Origin: PALSA-911 sp963743035
Lineage (GTDB): Bacteria; Pseudomonadota; Alphaproteobacteria; Acetobacterales; Acetobacteraceae
NCBI GenBank assembly: GCA_963743035.1
Contig: CAVUOB010000004.1
Location: 508,904-572,903 of the forward strand
Length of the DNA: 64,000 nucleotides
Direction of reading: 5' to 3'
Shown: in pieces, positions 7,966 through 16,575 of the stretch
Position numbering within the stretch: the stretch's first letter is position 1
Layout of the letters: every line of letters starts with the position of its first letter
Notes under the pieces: generated by a model
Databases searched by the model: none
What the model saw: the letters and a program-made list of their open reading frames with translations, nothing else
Told to the model about the DNA's origin: nothing
Translations under genes and position numbers: made by a program

Positions 7966-8856
7966 TTACAACCCGCCTGCCAGTTTTCGGATCGCCGCGA
8001 CCACGCGCTCCGGCGTCTCGCGCGGCAGGAAATGGCCGGCGACCGGCACCAGCTCGCGGGAATAGCTGCCGGTGAAACGATGCGCCTCGCGGTCCTCCAG
8101 GCTGGGCGGGCCGACGCCGTCGTCCAGGCCGTGCAGGACGATGCTGGGCACGGAGATCGGCGGCTGCACCTCCAGCAGCACCTCGATCGCCTCCAGCGCC
8201 GGATCGCCGGGGGCGGCGCGATGGCGGTGGCGGTAGGACTGGATCACCACGTCGACGAAATCGGGGTTGCGGAAGCTCCCGGCGGTGCGCTCGAACGTCG
8301 CGTCGTCGAATGCCCAGTTGGGCGACCACAACTGCCACAGCAGCCGGCAGATGCCATCCCGGTTGGCGGTCAGGCCGTTGCGGCCGCGCTCGGTGTGGAA
8401 ATACCACTGGTACCAGTGACGATATTCCTGCGCCGCATCGGCCGGCGTGCCGCAGGCCGGGATGTTCTGGATGTTGTAGCCGTTGATCGTGACCAGGCCC
8501 CTCACCCGCTCCGGCCAGAGCGCGGAGACGATGCAGGCCGCCCTGCCGCCCCAATCGTAGCCGGCCAGCAGCGCCTGGCCGATGCCGAGCGCATCCATCA
8601 GCGCCAGAAGGTCCGCCCCCAAAGCCGCCTGCTGGCCGGAGCGCGGGGTGGCGGGGTCGAGAAACCGCGTCGGCCCGTAGCCGCGCAGCCAGGGCACGAT
8701 CACCCGGAAACCCGCAGCGGCCAGCGGCGGCGCCACGCCGTCCCAGGTGCGCACATCGTCGGGGAAGCCGTGCAGCAGGATGACCGGGGCGCCGTCCTCC
8801 GGCCCGGACTGCTCGTAGGCGATCTCCAGCGTGTCGGTGCGGATCGTGCTATGCAT
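7966..8856 (-). CDS. Alpha/beta hydrolase, epoxide-hydrolase-like
   Basis: This is a 296-residue cytoplasmic alpha/beta hydrolase. The oxyanion-hole motif HGFP is at residues 29-32. The nucleophile elbow is GYDWGG, with Asp101 as nucleophile as in epoxide hydrolases and haloalkane dehalogenases and not Ser as in esterases. The acid is probably in HGLDDGV, and the base His in AGHFLPRE near the C-terminus. A cap domain rich in Trp and Tyr (HWYQWYFHTERGR) fits epoxide hydrolases. The frame is open to 8961, but the Met at 8856 starts at the usual family position. It is divergent from the thiolase gene. A function in fatty epoxide or xenobiotic hydrolysis is an inference. Confidence 0.83.
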   Translation of the reverse strand: MHSTIRTDTLEIAYEQSGPEDGAPVILLHGFPDDVRTWDGVAPPLAAAGFRVIVPWLRGYGPTRFLDPATPRSGQQAALGADLLALMDALGIGQALLAGYDWGGRAACIVSALWPERVRGLVTINGYNIQNIPACGTPADAAQEYRHWYQWYFHTERGRNGLTANRDGICRLLWQLWSPNWAFDDATFERTAGSFRNPDFVDVVIQSYRHRHRAAPGDPALEAIEVLLEVQPPISVPSIVLHGLDDGVGPPSLEDREAHRFTGSYSRELVPVAGHFLPRETPERVVAAIRKLAGGL

Positions 8857-8981
8857 CGGCCCCTGCTCCACTGCCCTGCTCTGCTTTGCCCTGGCGGCAT
8901 TATCCGGCAATCCGGGCAGGCGTCGACCCCGGCCGCCGGAAGCGCTAATCTCCGGCTCCAACCTGTTTCCGGGAGAGACAT

Positions 8982-10163
8982 ATGCAACGCGAAGTGGTCG
9001 TCGTCAGCGGCGCACGCACCGCCATCGGGGATTTTGGTGGCAGCCTGAAGGATGTCCCGCCGACCGAGCTCGGCGCGCAGGTGACGCGCGAGGCGCTGAA
9101 GCGCGCCGGCGTGTCGGGCGACGAGGTCGGCCATGTCGTGTTCGGCAACGTGATCCATACCGAGCCGAAGGACATGTACCTCTCCCGCGTGGCGGCGATG
9201 AATGCCGGCATCGGCCAGCACGTGCCGGCGCTGACGCTGAACCGGCTCTGCGGCTCCGGCCTGCAGGCGATCCTGACCGCGTCGCAGGCGATCCTGCTCG
9301 GCGACGCCGAGATCGCCGTCGGCGGCGGGGCCGAGAGCATGAGCCGCGCGCCCTACACCAACCCCGGCATGCGCTGGGGCGCGCGCATGGGCGATGCCCA
9401 GGTGATCGACATGATGGTCGCCGCCCTGCACGACCCGTTCGACAACATCCATATGGGCGTGACGGCCGAGAACGTGGCCGCACAATACCAGGTGACGCGC
9501 GACGACCAGGACGCACTGGCCCTGACCTCGCACCAGCGCGCGTCCCGCGCCATCAAGGAAGGCCGCTTCAAGGACCAGGTGCTGCCGGTCACGCTGAAAA
9601 CCCGCAAGGGCGAGACGGTGTTCGATACCGACGAGCATGTGCGCCACGACGCCGCGGCGGGCGATTTCAGCAAGCTGAAGCCGGTGTTCCAGAAGGACGG
9701 CACGGTCACGCCAGGCAATGCCTCCGGCATCAATGACGGCGCGGGCGCGGTGGTGCTGATGGAGCGGGCGCTGGCCGACAAACGCGGCGCCAAGCCGCTG
9801 GGGCGCCTGGTCAGCTACGGCTTCGCCGGCGTGGACCCGAAGGTGATGGGCATCGGCCCGGTGATCGCCACGCAGATGGCAATGGAACGCGCCGGGCTGA
9901 AGGTGCGCGACATGGACGTGATCGAGGCCAACGAAGCGTTCGCCGCCCAGGCCTGCGCGGTGTCGCGCGCCCTCGACTTCGATCCGGAAAAGGTGAACCC
10001 GAACGGCTCCGGCATCTCGCTCGGCCACCCCGTCGGCGCCACCGGCGCGATCATCACCATCAAGGCGCTGTACGAGCTGGAACGCATCGGCGGCCGCTAC
10101 GCCCTGGTGACCATGTGCATCGGCGGCGGCCAAGGCATCGCGGCGATCTTCGAGCGGGTTTGA
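8982..10163 (+). CDS. bktB: Acetyl-CoA C-acyltransferase, BktB-like thiolase
   Basis: This 393-residue thiolase either condenses or cleaves 3-ketoacyl-CoA. The acyl-accepting Cys90 is in RLCGSGLQA, the active His is in the SLGHPVGATGA loop, and the second Cys is in CIGGGQG near the C-terminus. The sequence follows Cupriavidus BktB closely as recalled (same MQREVVVVSG start and EANEAFAAQACAV), so broad chain-length beta-ketothiolase activity for polyhydroxyalkanoate precursors or beta-oxidation is likely. GGGAGAGAC precedes the ATG at good spacing. The gene ends 14 bp before a GC-rich palindromic mosaic that also hosts the left end of the integrated element. Confidence 0.93.
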   Translation: MQREVVVVSGARTAIGDFGGSLKDVPPTELGAQVTREALKRAGVSGDEVGHVVFGNVIHTEPKDMYLSRVAAMNAGIGQHVPALTLNRLCGSGLQAILTASQAILLGDAEIAVGGGAESMSRAPYTNPGMRWGARMGDAQVIDMMVAALHDPFDNIHMGVTAENVAAQYQVTRDDQDALALTSHQRASRAIKEGRFKDQVLPVTLKTRKGETVFDTDEHVRHDAAAGDFSKLKPVFQKDGTVTPGNASGINDGAGAVVLMERALADKRGAKPLGRLVSYGFAGVDPKVMGIGPVIATQMAMERAGLKVRDMDVIEANEAFAAQACAVSRALDFDPEKVNPNGSGISLGHPVGATGAIITIKALYELERIGGRYALVTMCIGGGQGIAAIFERV

Positions 10164-10176
10164 GGGGTCGGAAGCA

Positions 10177-10390
10177 AGGCTGGGGCTCCGCCCCAGACCC
10201 CGGCAGGGCGCTGCCCTGCACCCGCCAAGGGACAGTCGTCCCTTGGATCCCTCGGACTGGTTTGTTGGGAAGGGGGCGCAACCGACGAAGCCGTCGATAG
10301 GCTACGGCATGCCCCCTTCCCAACAAACCAAACTGACAGGGGTCAAGGGGATGACCATCCCCTTGCGGGGTGGAGGGGCAGCGCCCCTCC
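10177..10390. repeat. GC-rich intergenic palindrome mosaic
   Basis: Between the thiolase stop and the integrated element lies a run of palindromes: ggggctccgcccc, cagggcgctgccctg, ccaagggac/gtcccttgg, a 20-bp perfect inverted repeat (10258-10277 with 10311-10330, arm tggtttgttgggaagggggc, 33-nt loop), caaggggat/atccccttg, and aggggc/gcccct. The first half is the reverse complement of the mosaic at 37,269-37,315 and 40,869-40,922, so it is a dispersed family. No gene is present. The strong hairpins could end thiolase transcription, although no T-run follows. Confidence 0.75.
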
Positions 10391-10406
10391 TGGGGTTTGG
10401 GGCAAA
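10390..10406 (+). other. attL of the integrated element
   Basis: The 17-bp sequence ctggggtttggggcaaa occurs here and again in direct orientation at 27798-27814, the other end of the island. At the right copy it continues into GCCCC, restoring the palindrome TTGGGGC-AAA-GCCCCAA. At this left copy the palindrome is broken after the core by island DNA (CTCCTAAATTG). This is what integration by the adjacent tyrosine recombinase at a hairpin-like attB would leave. Confidence 0.75.
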
Positions 10407-10495
10407 CTCCTAAATTGAATAGAATGCTGGCTTTTTCGCTCGGTTTGTGTGTAGGTCTGACTACGGATTGACCACGGAAGGCGCAAATCAACCCC

Positions 10496-12115
10496 ATGTC
10501 TGAAGCCACGCAAGCCCGGGTTCGGTATCTGATTCGGCAGAGGGGCACCCTAACATACAAGAGGGACGTTCCAGGCGATCTGCGCCAAGCCATTGGTCGC
10601 ACCCAGTGGTGGATCGCGCTCAAGGCTAAGAGTATGTCCGAGGCCGAGGCTATCGTGAACCGCATCGCAAGAGAGCACGACAAGCTGATCGCCGACCTGC
10701 GTGCGATGACCCCGACACAACTCGCCGGCAAGGCCCGGCAGCGCGTCGCCCAGGCAGTGGCGAGCATCCAGCAAGGCAACAGCCGCCCTGCCACGGTTTT
10801 GGAACTCCTGGAGGCCCTGGTTGTCCATGAAGGGTTGGATCGTAACATCCTTCTGGAGCACGCCTACGCCCAGGGAACAGTCGCTGTAATCGACAGCGCA
10901 GCTTCTGGCGTGCGGATGCCTACCGACATGAGTTCAGTGCCGGTGGCGACGATCGGCGCAATTGCCCTCGAAAAGGCCCGCCTGGAAGCTAGTCACAACA
11001 ATGCCGTTGCCCGCCTCGCCGAGATCGAGGACACGCTTTCCAAGGCTGGCTTCATTGGCGAGCCTGAGCCGCCGCCAACGCTCACCGTCTCAATGTTGAC
11101 GGAAAGGTGGCTTGCCGCCGAAGCGCAGCGCCCTGTAACGCGTGATAAGTGGGTGATGATTATGCGTCGCTTCGCCGAGCACGCAGACGATCCGCCTGTC
11201 GCCAACGTGACGCGCAACATGCTTGCGACGTTCATAGACGCGGTGAAACAGCTCCCTAGTCCAGCTACCCATACGCCGAAGGATGGACCCAAAACTAAGC
11301 CACCGAAGGGCGCCACGTTTCCAGATCTCGCCGCCTGGGCGAGTAAGAACCCGGACCACCCTCGGATAGCCGCAACAACCACGGGCCTCTACGTCTCGTG
11401 TCTCAAGGCGCTCTTCGGATGGGCAGCCGAGCGTGAGCTGATCCCTGTGTCGCCCGCGACGCATCTTCGCAAGCCGGAGGATCGACGATCGAGGTCGGAG
11501 AAGCGCCGTCCATTTGAGCGGCCGGAGTTACGTCGCATAGTTGAAGAGGCCGAGCGCGTATGGGGACCCAAGGCGCCAAGGACTGTCTTACTGAAGCTTG
11601 CTGCCTACACCGGACTTCGCCTCGGAGAACTGGTTCAACTGACTCCAAGTAACGTCGAGGAGGACGCCGAGGCCGGTCTGGTCGTTCATATTAACGCGAT
11701 GGATGGGCGGTTGTTGAAGACCACTACGAGCGAGCGCACCATTCCCGTTCACCTGGACATCGCCGATCTCCTCCGAGAGCACAAAGCCGGTCTGCCGAGT
11801 GGCAAACTATTTCTGTTCGCCTTTCGGGCCAAAGACAAGGATGACAGGGCCGACTCCCTCGGAAATGCGTTCCGTTATCTGGTGCGAACCAACGCTGGGA
11901 TCACCGACCCCACGGTCACCTTTCATTCCATTCGCCACTCATTCGAGGACGAAGCCCGACGCACGATCCCAGATGCCGCGCGCCACGCTCTCACGGGCCA
12001 CGGCGAGGAAAATCGAACGGCGCGGGGGTATGGGCGGGGTATGCGGGTAGCCGATTTGAGGCCGCTGGTTGATGCCATGGACCCGTTGGGGTTGCGCAGC
12101 GTTGAGGGACGGTAG
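10496..12115 (+). CDS. int: Tyrosine recombinase / phage-type integrase
   Basis: This 539-residue integrase catalyses site-specific integration and excision of the island. The C-terminal catalytic domain has the full set of active residues: Arg in YTGLRLGEL (near 375), HSIRH (near 477-481), LTGH (near 501) and the nucleophile Tyr in ARGYGRG (near 512). The N-terminal half holds a DUF6538-like or arm-binding region (LIRQRGTLTYKRDVPGDLR) and a SAM-like core-binding part. It is larger than average, as in integrases of alphaproteobacterial islands. It starts 90 bp inside attL, transcribed inward. No excisionase is recognisable beside it; the small ribbon-helix-helix-like gene at 17,728 could serve. 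Confidence 0.92.
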   Translation: MSEATQARVRYLIRQRGTLTYKRDVPGDLRQAIGRTQWWIALKAKSMSEAEAIVNRIAREHDKLIADLRAMTPTQLAGKARQRVAQAVASIQQGNSRPATVLELLEALVVHEGLDRNILLEHAYAQGTVAVIDSAASGVRMPTDMSSVPVATIGAIALEKARLEASHNNAVARLAEIEDTLSKAGFIGEPEPPPTLTVSMLTERWLAAEAQRPVTRDKWVMIMRRFAEHADDPPVANVTRNMLATFIDAVKQLPSPATHTPKDGPKTKPPKGATFPDLAAWASKNPDHPRIAATTTGLYVSCLKALFGWAAERELIPVSPATHLRKPEDRRSRSEKRRPFERPELRRIVEEAERVWGPKAPRTVLLKLAAYTGLRLGELVQLTPSNVEEDAEAGLVVHINAMDGRLLKTTTSERTIPVHLDIADLLREHKAGLPSGKLFLFAFRAKDKDDRADSLGNAFRYLVRTNAGITDPTVTFHSIRHSFEDEARRTIPDAARHALTGHGEENRTARGYGRGMRVADLRPLVDAMDPLGLRSVEGR

Positions 12116-12271
12116 GGGGTTGGATCCTGTTGAGGTTGGGGTTTGGTCTCGATCTTTGTTCCAGCTCGGAGCGTGAGTCTGGTTGGCAGGATTATGCGCA
12201 ATTCGAGAATTATGTGTCGAGGCGAGGTGCTCAATCCGCGAGGGCAACCGCGCATTAAGGGGTCGAGCGAT

Positions 12272-12877
12272 ATGAAAAGGCGGTACTTCATTGAGGAAAC
12301 CGAAGGCGAAGAATATCTGCACAAAGAGACATGGCGGGTAGTAAAGCGACAATTCGACCGCCCCGAGGATAGCAGAAAAGGTGCGATGTATGACCATCTA
12401 GTGGCGATGGTGTTCGCATCGCACACGCTAGAGGGCTATTTAAATTTCATTGGCGACAAAATATTGCCGGAATTGTGGAAGAACGAACGGGACGAATTCA
12501 AAACGACAGGCATCACCGGAAAGCTAGCTGCAATTTTGGAGGAATGCGGGCTTGAGCCGTTCGAGAATGGGCGGCGGCCCTATTCCACGGCGAAGGCGCT
12601 AAAGAAGCTACGGGACAAAATCGCGCACCCCAAGACGAACAAGCCGAAAAGCCGCATCATTTACAGCGAGGGGAAGGAGCCACCCATGTTCCCCAAATCG
12701 CTTTTGGAAACGCTTGTAACCCGCGAAAAAGCAGAGCGGGCGCGGGACGACGTGCGATGCATTGTTGATCGTGTCCAAGCCGCCGCAGTTGCCAAGTTTC
12801 CGAAGCTGCATTTGGGCGATGATGGCCTAGAAGGAATAATTAACCAGCACAGCCATTCCACTAAGCTGTATGAATAA
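12272..12877 (+). CDS. HEPN-like protein of unknown function
   Basis: This is a 201-residue all-alpha protein, counted from the ATG at 12272, which follows AAGGGG. The open frame extends to 12143, but the upstream part has poor coding character. The C-terminal half contains KKLRDKIAHPK, an R-x4-H motif of the kind that forms the RNase site in HEPN domains, and the N-terminal half has the AFASHTLEGYLNFI-type helix common in HEPN-like proteins. If active it could be an RNase in defence or abortive infection; it may equally be an inactive HEPN fold. GC content is low compared with core genes. No partner nucleotidyltransferase (MNT) is adjacent. Confidence 0.5.
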   Translation: MKRRYFIEETEGEEYLHKETWRVVKRQFDRPEDSRKGAMYDHLVAMVFASHTLEGYLNFIGDKILPELWKNERDEFKTTGITGKLAAILEECGLEPFENGRRPYSTAKALKKLRDKIAHPKTNKPKSRIIYSEGKEPPMFPKSLLETLVTREKAERARDDVRCIVDRVQAAAVAKFPKLHLGDDGLEGIINQHSHSTKLYE

Positions 12878-12886
12878 TGGGCGCTT

Positions 12887-13249
12887 CTAACGCGGGAAGT
12901 GCTGGAGGTGGTCATTTAGCTGCAAAAGAGCTTCGGGTGGCAAAGCGGAATAACCCGGAAATTTTTCTGCTTCATCTACGCTGAAAAACGAAATGGCATC
13001 AACTCCGCCATTTGTCCAATACATAACGACCCTTGTTTCTCCGAGCTCGTCGCTGATGTAAGACGACTCAGCCGGGTTATGCTTGCGCTTTAGGTCGGCC
13101 TCATACGAAGGAGAAAAGCGGGGCATCCTCCCAATCGGTGTAGCCCTTGCATTCCCTTCTATCATTGCCGTTAAAGCATACACCACGACATTCGCCGTTT
13201 TTTCTCGCCGCCCGAAAAGTCGATTAAGCGCGCCGCTCATAATCCCCAT
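12887..13249 (-). CDS. Hypothetical protein, convergent with the HEPN-like gene
   Basis: This 120-residue reading frame has moderate composition and no signal peptide or membrane helix. A Phe/Tyr-rich middle part (VVMYWTNGGVDAISFFS) suggests a small alpha/beta domain. I do not recognise the family. It ends 9 bp from the stop of the HEPN-like gene on the opposite strand. An alternative in-frame start is Met4. It is island cargo of unknown role. Confidence 0.5.
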   Translation of the reverse strand: MGIMSGALNRLFGRREKTANVVVYALTAMIEGNARATPIGRMPRFSPSYEADLKRKHNPAESSYISDELGETRVVMYWTNGGVDAISFFSVDEAEKFPGYSALPPEALLQLNDHLQHFPR

Positions 13250-13714
13250 CCGACGACATTGGCAATGGGGTGCGCAGAAATCAAGAATTTTGCTAGATCA
13301 TACGCAACGGTTAGCCAATCAGACGCCAGCAGCGCCCACCGCCCGTCCTATCACGGGTAACCGCCTTGGACGCTGCCGGCTTGAGCGCAGGGGAATTGCC
13401 GCCCCTGTGCTCGCCATGTGGGGGTATCCCAAAGCGGTCTTCTTGCTTTGGCACATGGTAATCAGACCCACCCAGGCGGCGGGAGGGAGCAGTCTTAACC
13501 GTTCACACTCCGGCTCAGAATGTTCCCTCTACCACCATCGTCGTAACGCCGTGCAAGGTGGAGCCCGCTCCTAGCCGACACGAGCTGTCGCTGCCGGGTG
13601 AATTCTCCCCAAAAGTGCCGGTTGAAAATTCCCCACTCTGACGCGCAACGGCCCGTCCTGGGTGGCGGGCATCCGCCGGCGTGATGATGCCTTCCTTCGT
13701 GGGAGGCGACGCCG

Positions 13715-14971
13715 GTGGTCCGACTTGGGGAAGTTGTCATGATCCTAGACCTGCACCGCCAGGGCCTGCCTGTGTCGGCCATCGCCAGGCGCACCGGCGT
13801 CGACCGCAAGACCGTCCGCAAATACATCCAGGCCGGCCTCGAGCCGCCCCACTACGGCCCACGCCGTCCCCGGCCGACACGGCTCGACGCCCATCATGCC
13901 TATCTGCGCGAGCGGGTGACGACCTATCCCGATCTCTCCGCCCGGCGTCTGCTACGGGAACTGCGCGGGTTCGGATATGCGGGCGGCTACAGCCAGCTCA
14001 CCGAGTTCCTGCGCGACATCCGGCCGGCCGCGTCCGCTGGGTTCGAGCGCCGGTTCGAGACACCGCCGGGCCAACAGGCGCAGGTGGACTTCGCGCAGTT
14101 CCGCACCGAGTTCACCGACGAGCCCGGTGCCATCCGCATCGTCTGGCTGTTCTCGATGGTGTTGGGGCACAGCCGGATGATCTGGGCGACGTTCGTCATG
14201 CACCAGGACCTGCAGGCGGTGCTGCGCTGTCACGTCGCCGCTTTCGAGGCGCTCGGCGGGGTGCCGGCCGAAATCCTCTACGACCGCATGCGCACCGCGG
14301 TCACCGGAGAGGGGGACGAGGGCATCGTCTACAACGCAACCCTGCTGGCGTGCGCACGCCACTACAGCTTCATGCCCAAAGCCTGCCGGCCCTACCGCGC
14401 CAAGAGCAAGGGCAAGGTCGAGCGTCCGTTCCGCTACATCCGCCAGGATTTCTTCCTTGCCCGCAGCTTCCGCAACCTCGACGACCTCAACCAGCAGCTG
14501 CGCCGATGGCTCGACGAGGTCGCCAATGCCCGTGTGCATGCCACCACAAGGCGCGTCGTCGCCGCCCATTTCGCCGAGGAGCGGACCAGCCTCAAGCCGC
14601 TGCCGGCCGGGCCGTTCCAGGCGGTGCTGCGGTTGGAACGGCGCGTCACCCGCGACGGCATGATCTCCGTTGGCGGCAATCTCTACAGCGTGCCCGATTG
14701 TACCCGCAGGCGCGTGGTCGAAGTGCACACGCTGACCCGGGAGGTGCACATCTTCGAGGAGGGCCGTCAGATCGCCGCCCATCCCGTGCTCGAGGGACGC
14801 GGACAGCGCCGGATCGCCGGCGGCCACCGCCAGCACCGTCCACCGCCCAACAGCGCCACACCCAGGGAGGCCCCGCCCATGCCACTGCGGTCAGGCGATG
14901 TGGTCGCCCGACGGCCGCTCGAGATCTATGCCGCCGTGGGGCAACGTCTGGCTGAGGGAGCATCGACATGA
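13715..14971 (+). CDS. istA: IS21-family transposase IstA
   Basis: This 418-residue transposase has an N-terminal HTH (LDLHRQGLPVSAIARRTGVD, residues 11-30, then RKTVRKYIQAG) and a DDE catalytic core: Asp in QVDFAQF, Asp in ILYDRMRTA and Glu in KGKVERPFRYIR. A C-terminal beta-rich segment (NLYSVPDCTRRRVVEVHT) follows. The first codon is GTG at 13715; an ATG nine codons in (13739) is an alternative. The stop overlaps the ATG of istB (ATGA), giving translational coupling. The product cuts and joins the IS ends into target DNA together with the IstB ATPase. Confidence 0.92.
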   Translation: MVRLGEVVMILDLHRQGLPVSAIARRTGVDRKTVRKYIQAGLEPPHYGPRRPRPTRLDAHHAYLRERVTTYPDLSARRLLRELRGFGYAGGYSQLTEFLRDIRPAASAGFERRFETPPGQQAQVDFAQFRTEFTDEPGAIRIVWLFSMVLGHSRMIWATFVMHQDLQAVLRCHVAAFEALGGVPAEILYDRMRTAVTGEGDEGIVYNATLLACARHYSFMPKACRPYRAKSKGKVERPFRYIRQDFFLARSFRNLDDLNQQLRRWLDEVANARVHATTRRVVAAHFAEERTSLKPLPAGPFQAVLRLERRVTRDGMISVGGNLYSVPDCTRRRVVEVHTLTREVHIFEEGRQIAAHPVLEGRGQRRIAGGHRQHRPPPNSATPREAPPMPLRSGDVVARRPLEIYAAVGQRLAEGAST

Positions 14972-15837
14972 GCGAGACCCCAATCGCCGCCGCCCCGGCC
15001 ACGCTGGACCGGGTTCGCCATAGCCTGGTCGGCCTCAAGATGCCGCGCGCCCTGGAGGCGCTCGATCATGTCGTGCGCCAGATCGAGCGCGGCGAAACCT
15101 CAGCCCTCGAAGCCATCGACACCCTGCTTGCCGAGGAGCTGACGCTGCGCGAGGGTAGCCGGATCAAGGCGGCCCTGCGTATGGCCCGGCTCACCACGGT
15201 CAAGACCCTGCAGAGCTACGACTTCTCGTTCCAGCCCTCGCTCGACCGCAACCGCATCCTCGCCCTGGCGCAGCTGGATTTCATCAGCCGCCACGAGGTG
15301 CTGCACCTGCTCGGGCCACCCGGCACGGGCAAGTCCCATCTCGCGGTTGCCCTCGGCGTCGAGGCTGTCCGCGCCGGGCGCAGCGTCTATTTCTCCCCGC
15401 TCGCCGACATCGTCGCCTCGCTGGCGCGGGCCGAACGCGAGGGCACGCTGCGCGAGCGCATCCGGTTCCTGTGCCGGGCGTCGCTGCTGATCGTCGACGA
15501 GATCGGCTATCTCCCGGTCGGCGCCGGGGCCGGCAACCTGTTTTTCCAGCTGGTCAACGCCCGCTACGAACGCGGCGCCATGATCCTCACCAGCAATCGC
15601 GGCTTTGCCGAATGGGGCGACGTGTTCGGCGACCCCGTCGTCGCAACCGCACTCCTCGACCGGCTGCTGCACCACGCCGTCGTCGTGCAGATCGAAGGCG
15701 CCAGCTACCGCCTGCGCCAGCACGCCGATCTCGTCCCAGAGGCGATGCGCACCCGCACCATTCCTCCGGTCGCCCCCTCACAACCGCGCCGCGGGCGACC
15801 GCCAAAGGACAGGAGCGCCGATCCAATCAACGGCTGA
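14968..15837 (+). CDS. istB: IS21-family helper ATPase IstB
   Basis: This 289-residue AAA+ protein has Walker A in LLGPPGTGKSHLAVALG and Walker B in LLIVDEIGYLP, preceded by the helical N-terminal region typical of IstB (about 1-90). IstB forms ATP-dependent assemblies on target DNA and selects or remodels the target for IstA, similar to DnaC-like loaders. The C-terminal tail is Arg/Pro-rich. It overlaps istA by 4 bp and ends 63 bp before the right inverted repeat. There are no frameshifts. Confidence 0.92.
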   Translation: MSETPIAAAPATLDRVRHSLVGLKMPRALEALDHVVRQIERGETSALEAIDTLLAEELTLREGSRIKAALRMARLTTVKTLQSYDFSFQPSLDRNRILALAQLDFISRHEVLHLLGPPGTGKSHLAVALGVEAVRAGRSVYFSPLADIVASLARAEREGTLRERIRFLCRASLLIVDEIGYLPVGAGAGNLFFQLVNARYERGAMILTSNRGFAEWGDVFGDPVVATALLDRLLHHAVVVQIEGASYRLRQHADLVPEAMRTRTIPPVAPSQPRRGRPPKDRSADPING

Positions 15838-16118
15838 TCACCCAGCAAACTGGGGATTTTTACTCCAGCACAAATGCGGAAAATTCCACCGGCGTTGACA
15901 CGAGCGGGAATGGTGCTAAGGGTTTGCCGATCGTGGTGTGATGCTCAATGACCCCTCGTGTAGTCACCTTCACTACGAATCCTGGGACACCTCTGAGATT
16001 GAGCCCTTCGATTATCAGAGGGCTTGGCGGCCTGAGGCGAGAAAGGACGCGGCGTGCACCATCCTCGGCAACGAAAAAATAAGAGTCTGAACGTGGGAGC
16101 ATCGGGGTTCCTCCTTAT

Positions 16119-16334
16119 TTACCGCACCAGCCTCAAGCCAAGTCGTGCGCATAGAACATCGGCGAGGAGACGTAGCCGGTCATCCACCTCTCCATCAATT
16201 TCCTCAATTAGTTCGTCACTTGGGCGAGCCATCCACGTTGCGAAAGTTCGGCGTGCCTTAATCACGTCCAGTGTATCGGTAAGGAAAGTTGTAATTTCCG
16301 CGAGGCTGGCGTCGGCGTCGAGATCTGCGGCCAT
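16119..16334 (-). CDS. Small hypothetical protein, island operon
   Basis: This is a 71-residue acidic protein from the ATG at 16334, one base after the stop of the upstream gene and preceded by AGGAAGAG at good spacing; a longer frame begins at 16361. The sequence is helical (ASLAEITTFLTDTLDVIKAR) with no cysteines or membrane segment. I do not recognise a family. It is the fourth gene of a tight minus-strand operon and is followed 16 bp later by the ORF split by IS21. Confidence 0.55.
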   Translation of the reverse strand: MAADLDADASLAEITTFLTDTLDVIKARRTFATWMARPSDELIEEIDGEVDDRLRLLADVLCARLGLRLVR

Positions 16335-16335
16335 G

Positions 16336-16572
16336 TCAACTCTTCCTGCCGAAGTCGGCACGCGCCGCTGCTTTGAGCCGCTCAGTCGTCACTTTGACAA
16401 GGTCGAGCTTGCGTTCAATTCGATTAAGAAGAGCCGCGAGCTTGGGCAGATAGTGATGGCCATTCTGCTGGCGTTCTAGCGCGACCTCTTCGATGTCTAA
16501 TCGAAGGTCGCTTAGGGCTTCGATTGCCCAAACAGCCGAGCGTGCGAACGCATTGGTGGGCTTGATATACAT
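16336..16572 (-). CDS. Small helical hypothetical protein, island operon
   Basis: This 78-residue basic protein is predicted to be almost wholly helical (VWAIEALSDLRLDIEEVALE, then LLNRIERKLDLVKVTTERLK), possibly a short coiled coil. It lies 3 bp after the preceding stop and 1 bp before the next start, which is strong operon evidence. No family was recognised. Similar small coiled-coil proteins in islands act as structural or regulatory subunits, but nothing here proves a role. Confidence 0.55.
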   Translation of the reverse strand: MYIKPTNAFARSAVWAIEALSDLRLDIEEVALERQQNGHHYLPKLAALLNRIERKLDLVKVTTERLKAAARADFGRKS

Positions 16573-16575
16573 GGG

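Larger units (their letters stand above)
13586..15900 (+). mobile_element. IS21-family insertion sequence
   Basis: The 2.3-kb element encodes IstA and IstB and is bounded by imperfect inverted repeats of about 50 bp: left tgtcgctgccgggtgaattc, right (reverse complement) tgtcaacgccggtggaattt. It is flanked by the 5-bp target duplication CGAGC (13581-13585 and 15901-15905). Multiple terminal repeats containing TTCCCCA-type blocks follow IS21 practice. Both genes look intact, so the element may be active. Confidence 0.9.
13495..16102 (-). pseudogene. Small ORF split by the IS21 element
   Basis: On the reverse strand a frame opens at 16102, reads about 67 codons to the IS junction (15901), and continues in the same phase from 13580 to a stop at 13495 once the IS and one copy of the 5-bp duplication are removed. 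The joined product would be 95 residues (N-terminus MLPRSDSYFFVAEDGARR, C-terminus GRGNILSRSVNG). It would be the last gene of the minus-strand operon 17549-16119, beginning 16 bp after the preceding stop. The function is unknown. The in-phase continuation across the insertion supports a real pre-insertion gene, although the ORF is short. Confidence 0.55.

Noticed and set aside
5893..9048. A 1,051-codon open frame on the plus strand
   Set aside because: It lies opposite the flavin oxidase and hydrolase genes, has His/Arg/Gly-rich unnatural composition and no domain. It is the GC-rich shadow of real minus-strand genes.
10177..10390. CRISPR array in the palindromic repeats
   Set aside because: The repeats differ from one another, have no regular spacer length, and no cas genes are in the window.
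10390..10406. tRNA gene as the island attachment site
   Set aside because: No cloverleaf or tRNA 3' end is found at either boundary; the repeat lies in a GC-rich palindrome.
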